Shown: positions 7,794-16,526, counted from the first letter of the stretch. The stretch is 64,000 nucleotides of DNA from Pseudomonas sp. BGI-2 (GCF_004310295.1 NZ_SISB01000023.1:1-64000); one strand, 5' to 3'. Notes: a model not told the origin generated them from the letters alone. Numbers and translations: made by a program.

Positions 7794-8414
7794 ATGCTCA
7801 AGCAAGCACTGACGCAAAACGGTCTGATCGCGATCCTGCGTGGCCTGCGCCCGCAGGAAGCGGCCGCCATCGGTGAAGTCCTTTACGCCGCCGGATTTCG
7901 CGTCATCGAAGTGCCGCTCAATTCCCCCGAGCCGTACGAAAGCATCCGCATCCTGCGCAGTACCTTGCCCGCCGATTGCCTGATCGGCGCCGGCACGGTG
8001 CTGACGCCGGAACAGGTCGAGCAAGTGAAAGCTGCGGGCGGCCAGGTGATCGTCATGCCCCACAGCGATGCCAAGGTGTTGCGTGCAGCAAAAGCGGCGG
8101 GGTTATACCTGTCGCCGGGTGTTGCGACGCCGACCGAAGCCTTTGCCGCACTGGCCGAAGGCGCGGATGTGCTGAAGATGTTCCCAGCCGAGCAGATGGG
8201 CCCGGCAGTCGTCAAAGCCTGGCTCGCGGTGCTGCCGGCCGGAACCATTTTGGCGCCGGTCGGCGGGATCACGCCGGACAACATGCAGGTGTTTATTGAC
8301 GCTGGCGTCAAAGGGTTCGGACTGGGTTCCGGGTTGTTCAAACCAGGCATGACGCCTGAGGAAGTGGCCGTAAACGCCAAGGCCTACGTGACTGCCTGGA
8401 AAGCCCTTCGCTAA
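7794..8414 (+). CDS. dgoA: 2-dehydro-3-deoxy-6-phosphogalactonate aldolase
   Basis: Protein of 206 residues, a class I aldolase of the KDPG/KDPGal family that splits 2-keto-3-deoxy-6-phosphogalactonate into pyruvate and glyceraldehyde 3-phosphate. Visible motifs are IGAGTVLTPEQ (about 62-72), the Schiff-base lysine in VLKMFPAEQ (Lys near 126), and the phosphate-binding GGITPDN and GLGSGLFKPG near the C-terminus. Length matches E. coli DgoA. The ribosome site GGAGG lies 8 nt before ATG 7794. Placed between dgoK and dgoD. Confidence 0.95.
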   Translation: MLKQALTQNGLIAILRGLRPQEAAAIGEVLYAAGFRVIEVPLNSPEPYESIRILRSTLPADCLIGAGTVLTPEQVEQVKAAGGQVIVMPHSDAKVLRAAKAAGLYLSPGVATPTEAFAALAEGADVLKMFPAEQMGPAVVKAWLAVLPAGTILAPVGGITPDNMQVFIDAGVKGFGLGSGLFKPGMTPEEVAVNAKAYVTAWKALR

Positions 8415-8477
8415 GACTTTTTTGGCGCTACGAGCGCTGCATCTATAAGAGCTGCACTTATAAAAAGAGAGCAAAAG

Positions 8478-9626
8478 ATGAAAATCACCAAACTGACCAC
8501 CTTCATCGTTCCACCGCGCTGGTGCTTCCTCAAAGTCGAAACCGACGAGGGCGTGACCGGCTGGGGCGAACCCGTGGTCGAAGGTCGCGCGCACACGGTT
8601 GCCGCCGCCGTTGAAGAATTGTCCGACTACCTGATCGGCAAAGACCCACGCAACATTGAAGACATTTGGACCGTGCTCTACCGCGGCGGCTTCTACCGGG
8701 GTGGCGCAATCCACATGAGCGCGTTGGCCGGTATCGATCAGGCGTTGTGGGACATCAAGGGTAAGGCCTTGGGTGTATCGGTCAGCGACTTGCTGGGCGG
8801 CCAGGTGCGGGACAAGATTCGCGTGTATTCGTGGATCGGCGGCGACCGGCCGGCGGACACCGCTCGCGCTGCGAAAGAGGCGGTCGAACGTGGTTTCACT
8901 GCGGTGAAAATGAACGGCACCGAAGAACTGCAATTCCTCGACTCCTTCGAGAAAGTCGACCTGGCCCTGGCCAACGTCGCCGCCGTGCGTGACGCGGTGG
9001 GCCCGAACGTCGGCATCGGCGTGGATTTCCATGGCCGGGTGCACAAGCCCATGGCCAAGGTACTGATGAAAGAACTCGATCCGTACAAACTGATGTTCAT
9101 CGAAGAGCCAGTGCTCAGCGAAAACTACGAAGCGCTAAAGGAACTCGCGCCGCTGACCAGCACCCCGATTGCCTTGGGTGAGCGGTTGTTCTCGCGTTGG
9201 GATTTCAAGCGTGTGCTCAGCGAAGGTTACGTCGACATCATTCAGCCGGATGCTTCCCACGCCGGCGGGATCACCGAAACCCGCAAGATCGCCAACATGG
9301 CCGAAGCCTATGACGTGGCGCTGGCGCTGCATTGCCCGCTGGGCCCGATTGCGTTGGCGGCGTGCCTGCAACTGGACGCGGTTTGCTACAACGCGTTCAT
9401 CCAGGAGCAGAGCCTGGGCATCCACTACAACGAGAGCAACGACCTGCTGGATTACATCAAGGATCCGCGGGTGTTCGACTACGACAAAGGCTTCGTGAAA
9501 ATCCCGAACGGCCCGGGCCTGGGCATCGAGATCAACGAGGAATACGTGATCGAACGCGCCGCTGTCGGTCACCGCTGGCGCAACCCGATCTGGCGCCATG
9601 CCGATGGCAGTTTTGCCGAGTGGTGA
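8478..9626 (+). CDS. dgoD: D-galactonate dehydratase
   Basis: Protein of 382 residues, exactly the length of E. coli DgoD, an enolase-superfamily enzyme that dehydrates D-galactonate to 2-keto-3-deoxygalactonate. Near-identity blocks to that family are visible: TDEGVTGWGEPVVEGRA (about 23-39), GFYRGGAIHMSALAGIDQAL, the metal ligands in GVDFHGRVH (Asp and His), IEEPVL, and GERLFSRWDFK, with HCPLGPIALAAC toward the end. Start ATG at 8478 follows AAAAGAGAGCAAAAG. It is followed by a REP pair before the transporter gene. Confidence 0.96.
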   Translation: MKITKLTTFIVPPRWCFLKVETDEGVTGWGEPVVEGRAHTVAAAVEELSDYLIGKDPRNIEDIWTVLYRGGFYRGGAIHMSALAGIDQALWDIKGKALGVSVSDLLGGQVRDKIRVYSWIGGDRPADTARAAKEAVERGFTAVKMNGTEELQFLDSFEKVDLALANVAAVRDAVGPNVGIGVDFHGRVHKPMAKVLMKELDPYKLMFIEEPVLSENYEALKELAPLTSTPIALGERLFSRWDFKRVLSEGYVDIIQPDASHAGGITETRKIANMAEAYDVALALHCPLGPIALAACLQLDAVCYNAFIQEQSLGIHYNESNDLLDYIKDPRVFDYDKGFVKIPNGPGLGIEINEEYVIERAAVGHRWRNPIWRHADGSFAEW

Positions 9627-9653
9627 GTTCTCACTGACTCAACACAATCCCCT

Positions 9654-9743
9654 TGTGGGAGCGGGCTTGCTCGCGAAAGCGGGGTGTCAGCCGACATCAA
9701 TGTTGAATGAACCACCGCTTTCGCGAGCAAGCCCGCTCCCACA
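9654..9743. repeat. REP pair, GGGCTTGCTCGCGAA family
   Basis: Arms 9654-9682 and 9715-9743 are reverse complements of about 29 nt. It splits the dgo operon between dgoD and the transporter, so the hairpin may lower expression of the distal genes or stabilise the upstream mRNA. Confidence 0.92.
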
Positions 9744-9823
9744 TTTGATCTCCATTGACCAGAAGATCTGCGTCAATCCAAGCTTTTCATCGACCTCAAT
9801 AAACATAAGAAGAGGCATTCCCC

Positions 9824-11134
9824 ATGCAACCGCAAACCCTCACCGGGCAGGCGTCGTTGGTGGCGCCCAGCCGCAAGCGTTTTTTCATCATGGTGCTGCT
9901 GTTCATCACCGTGGTCATCAACTACCTCGACCGCAGCAACCTCTCCATTGCCGCCCCGGCGCTGACCAGCGAGTTGGGCATCGACCCGATTCACGTCGGG
10001 CTGATTTTCTCGGCGTTCGGCTGGACCTACGCCGCCATGCAAATTCCCGGCGGCTGGCTGGTGGATCGCGTCCCGCCGCGCATCCTTTATAGCGTCGCCT
10101 TGTTGCTGTGGTCGATCGCCACGGTAATGCTCGGTTTTGCCGCCAGTTTCATTGCACTGTTCGTCTTGCGCATGGCGGTCGGTGCCCTGGAAGCGCCGGC
10201 GTATCCGATCAACAGCCGGGTAGTGACCACCTGGTTCCCGGAACGCGAACGCGCCACGGCCATCGGTTTCTACACGTCCGGGCAGTTCGTCGGCCTGGCG
10301 TTTCTGACGCCGGTATTGGCCTGGCTGCAGCATCAATATGGTTGGCACATGGTGTTTGTCAGCACCGGTGCGGTGGGCATTCTCTGGGCGGTGATCTGGT
10401 ACGCGGTTTACCGCGAGCCACGGGATTTCAAAGGTGCCAATGATGCCGAAATCGAACTGATCCGCGAAGGTGGCGGGCTGGTGGATATCCAGGCTGAACA
10501 AGCCAAAGTCAAAGCCAAATTCAGCTGGACCGACCTCGGCATCGTTCTGACCAAACGCAAGTTGTGGGGCATCTACCTCGGTCAGTTCTGCCTCAACTCG
10601 ACGCTGTGGTTTTTCCTGACGTGGTTCCCCACCTACTTGGTGAAATACCGCGGCATGGACTTCATCAAGTCCGGCCTGTTGGCGTCGCTGCCGTTTCTCG
10701 CCGCCTTCATCGGCGTGCTGTGTTCTGGCTTCTTCTCCGATTTCCTGATCCGTCGCGGCTACACGGTGGGCTTCGCGCGCAAATTGCCGATCATTGGCGG
10801 CTTGCTGATTTCCACGTCGATCATCGGCGCCAATTTCGTTGAATCGACGCCGCTGGTGATTGCCTTCCTCGCATTGGCGTTCTTCGGTAACGGACTGGCT
10901 TCGATCACCTGGTCGCTGGTATCAACCCTGGCCCCGGCGCGGTTGTTGGGATTGACCGGTGGGGTGTTCAACTTCATTGGCAACCTGTCGGCGATTACCA
11001 CACCGATTGTCATCGGTTTCCTGGCGACCGGTGATTCGTTTGCCCCGGCGATCACCTACATCTCGGTTCTGGCGTTGATCGGTGCGCTTTCCTACATCTT
11101 GCTGGTCGGCAAGGTCGAGCGTATCAAGTTGTAG
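9824..11134 (+). CDS. dgoT: MFS D-galactonate transporter (DgoT-like)
   Basis: Protein of 436 residues with about 12 membrane segments. It belongs to the anion:cation symporter branch of MFS: NYLDRSNLSIAAPAL (about 30-44) in helix 1 and FGWTYAAMQIPGGWLVDR in helix 2 are typical of DgoT/ExuT/GudP. Neighbours dgoKAD upstream make D-galactonate import the best guess; another hexonate is possible. ATG at 9824 follows AAGAAGAGG. Confidence 0.9.
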   Translation: MQPQTLTGQASLVAPSRKRFFIMVLLFITVVINYLDRSNLSIAAPALTSELGIDPIHVGLIFSAFGWTYAAMQIPGGWLVDRVPPRILYSVALLLWSIATVMLGFAASFIALFVLRMAVGALEAPAYPINSRVVTTWFPERERATAIGFYTSGQFVGLAFLTPVLAWLQHQYGWHMVFVSTGAVGILWAVIWYAVYREPRDFKGANDAEIELIREGGGLVDIQAEQAKVKAKFSWTDLGIVLTKRKLWGIYLGQFCLNSTLWFFLTWFPTYLVKYRGMDFIKSGLLASLPFLAAFIGVLCSGFFSDFLIRRGYTVGFARKLPIIGGLLISTSIIGANFVESTPLVIAFLALAFFGNGLASITWSLVSTLAPARLLGLTGGVFNFIGNLSAITTPIVIGFLATGDSFAPAITYISVLALIGALSYILLVGKVERIKL

Positions 11135-11194
11135 TAGCAGCCGTCGGGCGACCATAATGCCGCCCGTTCACTCGCTCAACGGTAAAGGCTGGAT

Positions 11195-11998
11195 ATGCAG
11201 GAAGACGCCCCAAAAATCGCCAAGGACGCCGCACCGACCGGCACCCAGACACTGCTTCGTGGCCTGGGTGTGGTTCAGGCCGTGGCCAGTGGCGCCCGCG
11301 ATCTCAAGGAAATCGCCCGGCTGATCGGCACCACACGCAGCACCACCCATCGTCTGGCCAGTTGCCTGGTGGACGAGCGCTATCTGCGCGTGGTGCCGCA
11401 AGTCGGGTATCTGTTGGGGCCGAAGCTGATCGAGCTGGGCTTCCAGGCGCGTGAAGAATTGCCGCTGGTCACATTGGCCGGGCCGTATCTGGATGAGTTG
11501 TCGGCGTTGACCGGCGACACGATTCACCTGGCGATTCGTGAAGGCGACGAAGTGCTGTACCTGCACAAGAATCCGGGGCGCAATGGCCCGGAAATGCGCT
11601 CGCGGGTCGGCCATCGCATGCCGTTGGCGCGCACCGGGATCGGCAAGGCGCTGATGCTCGATGACACACAGGAAGAATGGCAGAGGCTGTACGAAGTCAG
11701 CCTGCCGGCGGGAGGGAAAAATCAGTTTTGGCCGCTGCACCCGGAGCAGTCCTGGGAGCAGTTCCAGCAGCGCATGATCGAGTACGTGGCCGGCGGTTAC
11801 GCCTTCGACCTGGAAGACAATGAACCGTCGATCCGCTGCGTGGCGGCGCCGATCCGTGATGCCAGCAAGCGCATCGTTGCCGGCATCAGCATCGCCAGCA
11901 CTGTGCCATACATGCCGCTGGAGAAAATGGCCGAGCTGATTCCCCTGATCAAAGGGGTCACAGCCCGGCTATCGGCGGAACTGGGACTTAAGGTTTAA
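11195..11998 (+). CDS. IclR-family transcriptional regulator
   Basis: Protein of 267 residues. Residues about 20-85 form the winged-helix DNA-binding domain (LLRGLGVVQAVASGARDLKEIARLIGTTRSTTHRLASCLV), and residues 95-265 the IclR effector domain ending MPLEKMAELIPLIKGVTARLSAELG. It lies 60 bp after dgoT on the same strand and is probably the local regulator of galactonate genes, acting at the palindromes upstream of dgoK. In E. coli dgo is controlled by a GntR protein (DgoR); here an IclR member takes that place. Its stop overlaps that of the convergent alcohol dehydrogenase gene by 4 nt. Confidence 0.9.
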   Translation: MQEDAPKIAKDAAPTGTQTLLRGLGVVQAVASGARDLKEIARLIGTTRSTTHRLASCLVDERYLRVVPQVGYLLGPKLIELGFQAREELPLVTLAGPYLDELSALTGDTIHLAIREGDEVLYLHKNPGRNGPEMRSRVGHRMPLARTGIGKALMLDDTQEEWQRLYEVSLPAGGKNQFWPLHPEQSWEQFQQRMIEYVAGGYAFDLEDNEPSIRCVAAPIRDASKRIVAGISIASTVPYMPLEKMAELIPLIKGVTARLSAELGLKV

Positions 11999-13047
11999 AC
12001 CTTCAAAGTCGCCATGTCGATCACGAAGCGGTACTTCACGTCCCCGGCGATCATGCGGGTGTAAGCCTCGTTGATCTGGCGGATGTCGAGCATTTCGATG
12101 TCGCAGGTGATGTTGTGCTCGGCGCAGAAATCCAGCACTTCCTGGGTTTCGGCGATGCCACCGATCAGCGAGCCGGCCAATACGCGACGGCTCATCACCA
12201 GTTTGCCAGCGTGGACCGGTGGATCTACCGGCTCGATCAGCCCGACCAGAATGTGCACGCCGTCGAAACGCAGCGTATCGAGGTAGGGATTGAGATCGTG
12301 CTGCACCGGAATGGTGTCCAGCAGGAAGTCGAAATAGCCCGCCGCAGCTTTCATCTGCTCGGCGTCGGTAGACACGATCACGTGGTCCGCGCCCTGACGA
12401 CGACCTTCTTCAGCCTTGCTCGCCGAACGGGTGAACAGCGTGACTTCGGCGCCCATCGCTTTGGCGAACTTGATGCCCATGTGGCCGAGGCCGCCCATGC
12501 CGAGAATCCCGACCTTATCGCCCGCCTTCACGCCGTAGTGCTTGAGCGGCGAGTAGGTGGTGATGCCGGCGCAGAGGATCGGCGCGGCGCTGGCCAGGTC
12601 GAGTTTTTCCGGAATGCGCACCACGAAGTGCTCGCTGACCACGATGCTGTCGGAATAGCCGCCCATGGTGTTGCTGCCATCGACCCGGTCCGGGGTGGCG
12701 TACGTCATGGTCGGACCTTCGAGGCAGTATTGCTCGAGGTTGGACTGGCAGGCTTCGCAGCTGCGGCAGGAATCGACCATGCAGCCGACACCGACCAGAT
12801 CGCCGACCTTGTGCTGGGTGACGTTCGCACCGATGGCGGTCACTTTACCTACGATCTCATGGCCCGGCATCAGCGGATAAACGGCAATGCCCCATTCGTT
12901 ACGGGCCTGGTGGATGTCGGAATGGCAAACGCCGCAGTAGAGAATATCGATCGCAACGTCGTCGGCACGAGGGCTGCGGCGTTCGAATTTCACGGGGGCG
13001 AGGGGAGTGGTGGCCGACTGGGCGGCGTATCCGATGGCGGTGTACAT
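11995..13047 (-). CDS. Zn-dependent NAD(P)H alcohol dehydrogenase (YahK/CAD-like)
   Basis: Protein of 350 residues, medium-chain dehydrogenase family, oxidising or reducing alcohols/aldehydes in the cytosol. Catalytic zinc ligands appear in CGVCHSD (about 37-43) and PGHEIVG (about 61-67). The structural zinc site is CRSCEACQSNLEQYC (about 94-108). The Rossmann glycines are GILGMGGLGHMG (about 174-185). The overall form resembles E. coli YahK and cinnamyl-alcohol dehydrogenases, which prefer NADPH. ATG at 13047 follows GAGG. It is divergent from an AraC regulator, its likely controller. Confidence 0.9.
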   Translation of the reverse strand: MYTAIGYAAQSATTPLAPVKFERRSPRADDVAIDILYCGVCHSDIHQARNEWGIAVYPLMPGHEIVGKVTAIGANVTQHKVGDLVGVGCMVDSCRSCEACQSNLEQYCLEGPTMTYATPDRVDGSNTMGGYSDSIVVSEHFVVRIPEKLDLASAAPILCAGITTYSPLKHYGVKAGDKVGILGMGGLGHMGIKFAKAMGAEVTLFTRSASKAEEGRRQGADHVIVSTDAEQMKAAAGYFDFLLDTIPVQHDLNPYLDTLRFDGVHILVGLIEPVDPPVHAGKLVMSRRVLAGSLIGGIAETQEVLDFCAEHNITCDIEMLDIRQINEAYTRMIAGDVKYRFVIDMATLKV

Positions 13048-13119
13048 GATGAACCTCGCAGAAGCAGTGACAAGTGAGGCTGCGCATTTTGGGCGCCGTA
13101 TCCGCCACCGGCCATGGCG

Positions 13120-13150
13120 ATTCCTCCGGGTGTCATGCCTAATCCTCCGG
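13120..13150. promoter_or_regulatory. Direct repeat, candidate AraC-type operator
   Basis: ATTCCTCCGG (13120-13129) and AATCCTCCGG (13141-13150) match at 9 of 10 positions, with starts 21 bp apart, two helical turns. Direct repeats with this spacing are usual targets of AraC-family proteins. It lies between the divergent alcohol dehydrogenase and araC-type genes. Confidence 0.5.
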
Positions 13151-13237
13151 CAACAGCGTTCGATTGATCAAATGGGCGATCAGACCTGCGATGATGCTTT
13201 CATCCCATTTTCCGCGACTTTTTTGTGAAGAACTCTC

Positions 13238-14128
13238 ATGTTGTTGACCCGACATCTCGATGCCAATGCCACGCTGGTTTCGCTGATTGAGCCTCTGACC
13301 ACTCGCGATGGTTTCGCCCCTACGGCGTTGCCGGGCGTGCAGGTTTTACGGGCCAGTTGCGATGTGGCCCGTGGTCCGCAGATTTACGAACCGAGCCTGG
13401 TCATCATCGCCCAAGGTAGCAAACTGGCGTATCTGGGGCCGCGAACGCTGGAGTACGGCGCCGGCCACTACCTGATTCAAGCATTGCCGGTGCCGTTTGA
13501 GTGCGAAACGTTTTCGGCGCCGGGTGGGCCAATGCTTGGAGTGTCCATCGCCATCGACCGAGTGCTGCTCGGGGAGCTGGTGTTGGCCATGGGGCTGGTG
13601 CCGGGGCGCACGATTCCTGCGCAAACGCCGGAATCCATGACGTCAGCGGTGCTCGACGATGCGATGCGCGGTTGCGTGGAGAGGCTGTTGCGTTGCCTGC
13701 GCGATCCGATGGAGTGCCAGATCATGGGGCCGGCACGGCTTCGGGAATTGTTGTTCGTTGCGTTGCGCGGTCCGCAAGCTGATGTGTTGCGTGCGCTGGT
13801 GGAACAGCAGGGGCAGTTCGCCCGGATTGCCGCTTCGCTCAACCATTTGCACGGGCATTTCACTGAGCCGTTGAATGTGGAAATCCTGGCCAGTTGCGCA
13901 AACATGAGCGCGTCGACGTTCCATGAGCATTTCAAGCGCAGCACGTTGTTGTCGCCAGTGCAGTATTTGAAGCGTTTACGCTTGCTCAAGGCGCAGCAGT
14001 TGTTGCTAGCCGAGGGCTTGGGCGTGGCGCAGGTGGCGCATCGGGTCGGGTATCAGAGCACGTCGCAGTTCAGTCGCGAGTACAAGCGCTACTTCGAACG
14101 TAGTCCCGGTGATGAGCGCGCGGCCTGA
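13238..14128 (+). CDS. AraC-family transcriptional regulator (AraC_N type)
   Basis: Protein of 296 residues. The N-terminal half (about 20-165) matches the AraC_N cupin-like domain with the typical block YEPSLVIIAQGSKLAYLG and YLIQALPVPFECET. The C-terminal 100 residues carry two helix-turn-helix motifs (NVEILASCANMSASTFHEHFKR and GVAQVAHRVGYQSTSQFSREYKRYF). It is transcribed away from the alcohol dehydrogenase gene and probably activates it in response to an aldehyde or alcohol; the ligand is not known. Confidence 0.9.
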   Translation: MLLTRHLDANATLVSLIEPLTTRDGFAPTALPGVQVLRASCDVARGPQIYEPSLVIIAQGSKLAYLGPRTLEYGAGHYLIQALPVPFECETFSAPGGPMLGVSIAIDRVLLGELVLAMGLVPGRTIPAQTPESMTSAVLDDAMRGCVERLLRCLRDPMECQIMGPARLRELLFVALRGPQADVLRALVEQQGQFARIAASLNHLHGHFTEPLNVEILASCANMSASTFHEHFKRSTLLSPVQYLKRLRLLKAQQLLLAEGLGVAQVAHRVGYQSTSQFSREYKRYFERSPGDERAA

Positions 14129-14140
14129 GTTGGCAATGGG

Positions 14141-14240
14141 CCCCCTGTAGGAGTGAGCCTGCTCGCGATTGCGGTGGGTCAGTCGACATCTAATCTGGAT
14201 GATCCACCGCAATCGCGAGCAGGCTCACTCCTACAGGGGG
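14141..14240. repeat. REP pair, GAGCCTGCTCGCGAT family
   Basis: The arms start CCCCCTGTAGGAGTGAGCC at 14141 and end in the complementary sequence at 14240. About 40 nt per side pair around a short loop. It separates the convergent AraC regulator and ETF-QO genes, next to a terminator. Confidence 0.93.
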
Positions 14241-14269
14241 ATTGTGGTGTGGGTCAAATTGCGGGCAAC

Positions 14270-14294
14270 AAAAAGGCCCCCATTTCGGGAGCCT
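14270..14294 (-). terminator. Rho-independent terminator of the ETF-QO gene
   Basis: Read on the minus strand: AGGCTCCC-GAAAT-GGGGGCCT followed by TTTTTG, an 8-bp stem ending 20 bp after the ETF-QO stop codon. Confidence 0.85.
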
Positions 14295-14313
14295 CAATGT
14301 TCAAGCGTTCGGC

Positions 14314-15978
14314 TTACATGTTCGGGTAAGTCGGGCCGCCAGCACCTTCCGGCGCCACCCAGGTGATGTTCTGTGCTGGGTCCTTGATGTCGCAGGTCTT
14401 GCAGTGAACACAGTTCTGGGCGTTGATCTGGAAGCGCTTCTCGCCGTCTTCCTTGGTCACCACTTCGTACACGCCAGCCGGGCAGTAACGCTGGGCAGGC
14501 TCATCGTACATAGGCAGGTTCTTGGCGATCGGGATGCTCGGATCGGTCAGCTTCAGGTGGCACGGCTGTTCTTCTTCGTGGTTGGTACCGGAGATGAACA
14601 CCGAGCTGAGTTTGTCGAAGCTGATCTTGCCGTCCGGTTTCGGGTAGTCGATCTTCTTGCAGTCGGCCGCGAGTTTCAGGCACGCGTAGTCCGGTTTGTT
14701 GTCGTGCAAGGTGAACGGTAGTTTGCCGCCGAAGATGTTCTGGTCGAGCCAGTTGAAACCGCCGCCGACGATGGCGCCGAACTTGTGGATCGCCGGGCCG
14801 AAGTTGCGGCTGGCGAACAGCTCGTCGTAAAGCCAGCTCTTCTTGAAGGCGTCGACGTAAGTAGTCAGCTCTTCGGTGCCGTCCTTTTCAGCGAACAGCG
14901 CCTCGGCCACGGATTCAGCGGCGAGCATGCCGGACTTCATCGCGGTGTGGCTGCCTTTGATCTTGGCGAAGTTCAGGGTGCCGAGATCGCAACCGATCAG
15001 CGCGCCGCCCTTGAAGACCATTTTCGGCAGCGAGTTCAGGCCGCCCTTGGAGATGGCGCGAGCACCGTAGCTGATGCGCTTACCGCCTTCCAGGTACTGC
15101 TTGAGCACCGGGTGATGCTTGAGGCGCTGGAACTCGTCGAATGGCGACAAGTAAGTGTTGCTGTAGGACAGGTCGACGATCAGACCCACTACCACCTGGT
15201 TGTTTTCCAGGTGATAAAGGAACGAGCCACCGGTGTTCTCGGTGCCCATGATGTCCAGCGGCCAACCGGCGGTGTGGACTACCAGACCTGGCTGGTGCTT
15301 GGCCGGATCGATTTCCCAGATTTCTTTCAGGCCGATGCCGTAGTGCTGGGCGTCGGCCTCGCTGTCGAGGTTGAAGCGCTTGATCAGCTGCTTGCCGATA
15401 TGGCCGCGGCAACCTTCGGCGAACAGCGTGTACTTGCCCCGCAGTTCCATGCCCGGGGTGTACAGGCCTTCTTTCGGATGGCCTTCGCGGTCAACGCCCA
15501 GATCACCCGTGATGATCCCGCGAACCACGCCGCTCTCGTCGAACAGTGCTTCCTGGGCGGCGAAGCCTGGGTAGATTTCTACGCCCAGGTTCTCGGCCTG
15601 TTGGGCCAGCCAACGGCACAGGTTGCCCAGGGAGATGATGTAGTTGCCATCGTTGTGCATGGTCTTGGGCACAAAGAAGTCAGGAATTTTTTGCGCGCTG
15701 TCGGCGTTTTTCAGTACGAAGATGTCATCGCGGGTAACCGGCGTGTTCAGCGGGGCGCCAAGTTCTTTCCAGTCAGGGAACAATTCGTTCAGGGCGCGGG
15801 GTTCGAAGATCGCGCCGGACAGGATATGTGCGCCGACTTCGGAGCCTTTTTCGACCACGCAGACGCTGATTTCCTTACCGGCTTCGGCGGCCTTCTGCTT
15901 CAATCGGCAGGCGGCGGAAAGACCCGCGGGGCCGGCACCGACGATGACCACGTCGAATTCCATGTATTCGCGTTCCAC
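14314..15978 (-). CDS. Electron transfer flavoprotein:ubiquinone oxidoreductase
   Basis: Protein of 554 residues, the usual ETF-QO length. It passes electrons from reduced ETF to ubiquinone at the inner membrane, linking fatty-acid and amino-acid acyl-CoA dehydrogenases to respiration. FAD-binding VVIVGAGPAGLSAACRL is at about 10-26. The C-terminal 4Fe-4S site has YCPAGVYEV, then NCVHCKTCDIKDP (about 525-537), giving four Cys. Start is GTG at 15978, 7 nt after AGGAG; a downstream ATG at 15963 lacks this. It is divergent from etfB-etfA, its electron donor genes. Confidence 0.96.
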   Translation of the reverse strand: MEREYMEFDVVIVGAGPAGLSAACRLKQKAAEAGKEISVCVVEKGSEVGAHILSGAIFEPRALNELFPDWKELGAPLNTPVTRDDIFVLKNADSAQKIPDFFVPKTMHNDGNYIISLGNLCRWLAQQAENLGVEIYPGFAAQEALFDESGVVRGIITGDLGVDREGHPKEGLYTPGMELRGKYTLFAEGCRGHIGKQLIKRFNLDSEADAQHYGIGLKEIWEIDPAKHQPGLVVHTAGWPLDIMGTENTGGSFLYHLENNQVVVGLIVDLSYSNTYLSPFDEFQRLKHHPVLKQYLEGGKRISYGARAISKGGLNSLPKMVFKGGALIGCDLGTLNFAKIKGSHTAMKSGMLAAESVAEALFAEKDGTEELTTYVDAFKKSWLYDELFASRNFGPAIHKFGAIVGGGFNWLDQNIFGGKLPFTLHDNKPDYACLKLAADCKKIDYPKPDGKISFDKLSSVFISGTNHEEEQPCHLKLTDPSIPIAKNLPMYDEPAQRYCPAGVYEVVTKEDGEKRFQINAQNCVHCKTCDIKDPAQNITWVAPEGAGGPTYPNM

Positions 15979-16129
15979 AGGTTATCTCCTACTCAAGGCT
16001 CAACAGTTTTTTTTCTAATTGGAGGTTTGGTGTCGCATCCATGAATTCCTTCGCAATGCGCGGAACAGGACAATCGATAGACCACCTTTCTCTCTGGGTG
16101 GCGCATTATATCTACACCACTCCTAGCGT

Positions 16130-16155
16130 CCAATACAAACGTTTGTTTGAATTGG
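16130..16155. promoter_or_regulatory. PsrA-like operator between ETF-QO and etfBA
   Basis: CAAAC-N4-GTTTG (16136-16149) lies inside a wider 26-bp palindrome with CCAAT (16130-16134) and ATTGG (16151-16155) as outer arms. This fits the published consensus of PsrA, a TetR-type repressor that senses long-chain acyl groups and controls beta-oxidation genes. Control of electron-transfer genes by it is sensible but inferred here. Confidence 0.65.
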
Positions 16156-16203
16156 CTCAAAGCCAGAGAAATCAAAGTCACGCGGCTTATGAACGGCTAT
16201 TTT

Positions 16204-16243
16204 GCCGTATTGACCGGAATAGGCGTTCCGGTCAATATACGGT
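16204..16243. repeat. Strong hairpin with 10-bp perfect stem
   Basis: TTGACCGGAA (16210-16219) and TTCCGGTCAA (16226-16235) pair perfectly around a 6-nt loop. A 2-nt bulge and CCGTA/TACGG extend the stem. It could be a DNA operator or an RNA structure in the etfBA leader; there is no T-run of terminator type. Confidence 0.75.
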
Positions 16244-16278
16244 CGGTTTTGCGCTCGCCGTAGGCTGACTGTTGGGTT

Positions 16279-16456
16279 CAAGAGCACCTCTAAAGACAGG
16301 GCGATGGCAGTACAAGGTGATGCGCCGCGCAGGTTTGGCGCGCAGTTTACACGCCGCGATCATGAATGACTTGTCGGTCACCACTGACGAACGGTCATCT
16401 GCCTCGTGAGCAAGGTTCACCCGATACACCTGCCAGCGTTTTTAGAGGTGCCCTTG
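16279..16456. repeat. 178-bp element with 19-nt terminal inverted repeats
   Basis: The left end 16279-16297 and right end 16438-16456 are reverse complements at 17 of 19 positions, with an uninterrupted 11-bp core (GCACCTCTAAA). The interior is G+C-rich and structured. A 65-codon minus-strand frame (16232-16429) crosses most of it but has no clear ribosome site. It resembles a small non-autonomous element or a structured RNA. It lies 70 bp upstream of etfB. Confidence 0.6.
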
Positions 16457-16526
16457 CGCCGATGAGCATCAAACCGCCAGGTTCGCCTAGGCGACTTTCT
16501 TTTCACCGGAGAGTAACGAGGAATCC

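Noticed and set aside
14785..16044. Plus-strand frame of 419 codons
   Set aside because: Antisense to the clear ETF-QO gene; no motif or ribosome site.
16232..16429. 65-codon minus-strand frame across the TIR element
   Set aside because: It has no convincing ribosome site and is explained by the element; kept only as a remark, since conserved translation would revive it.
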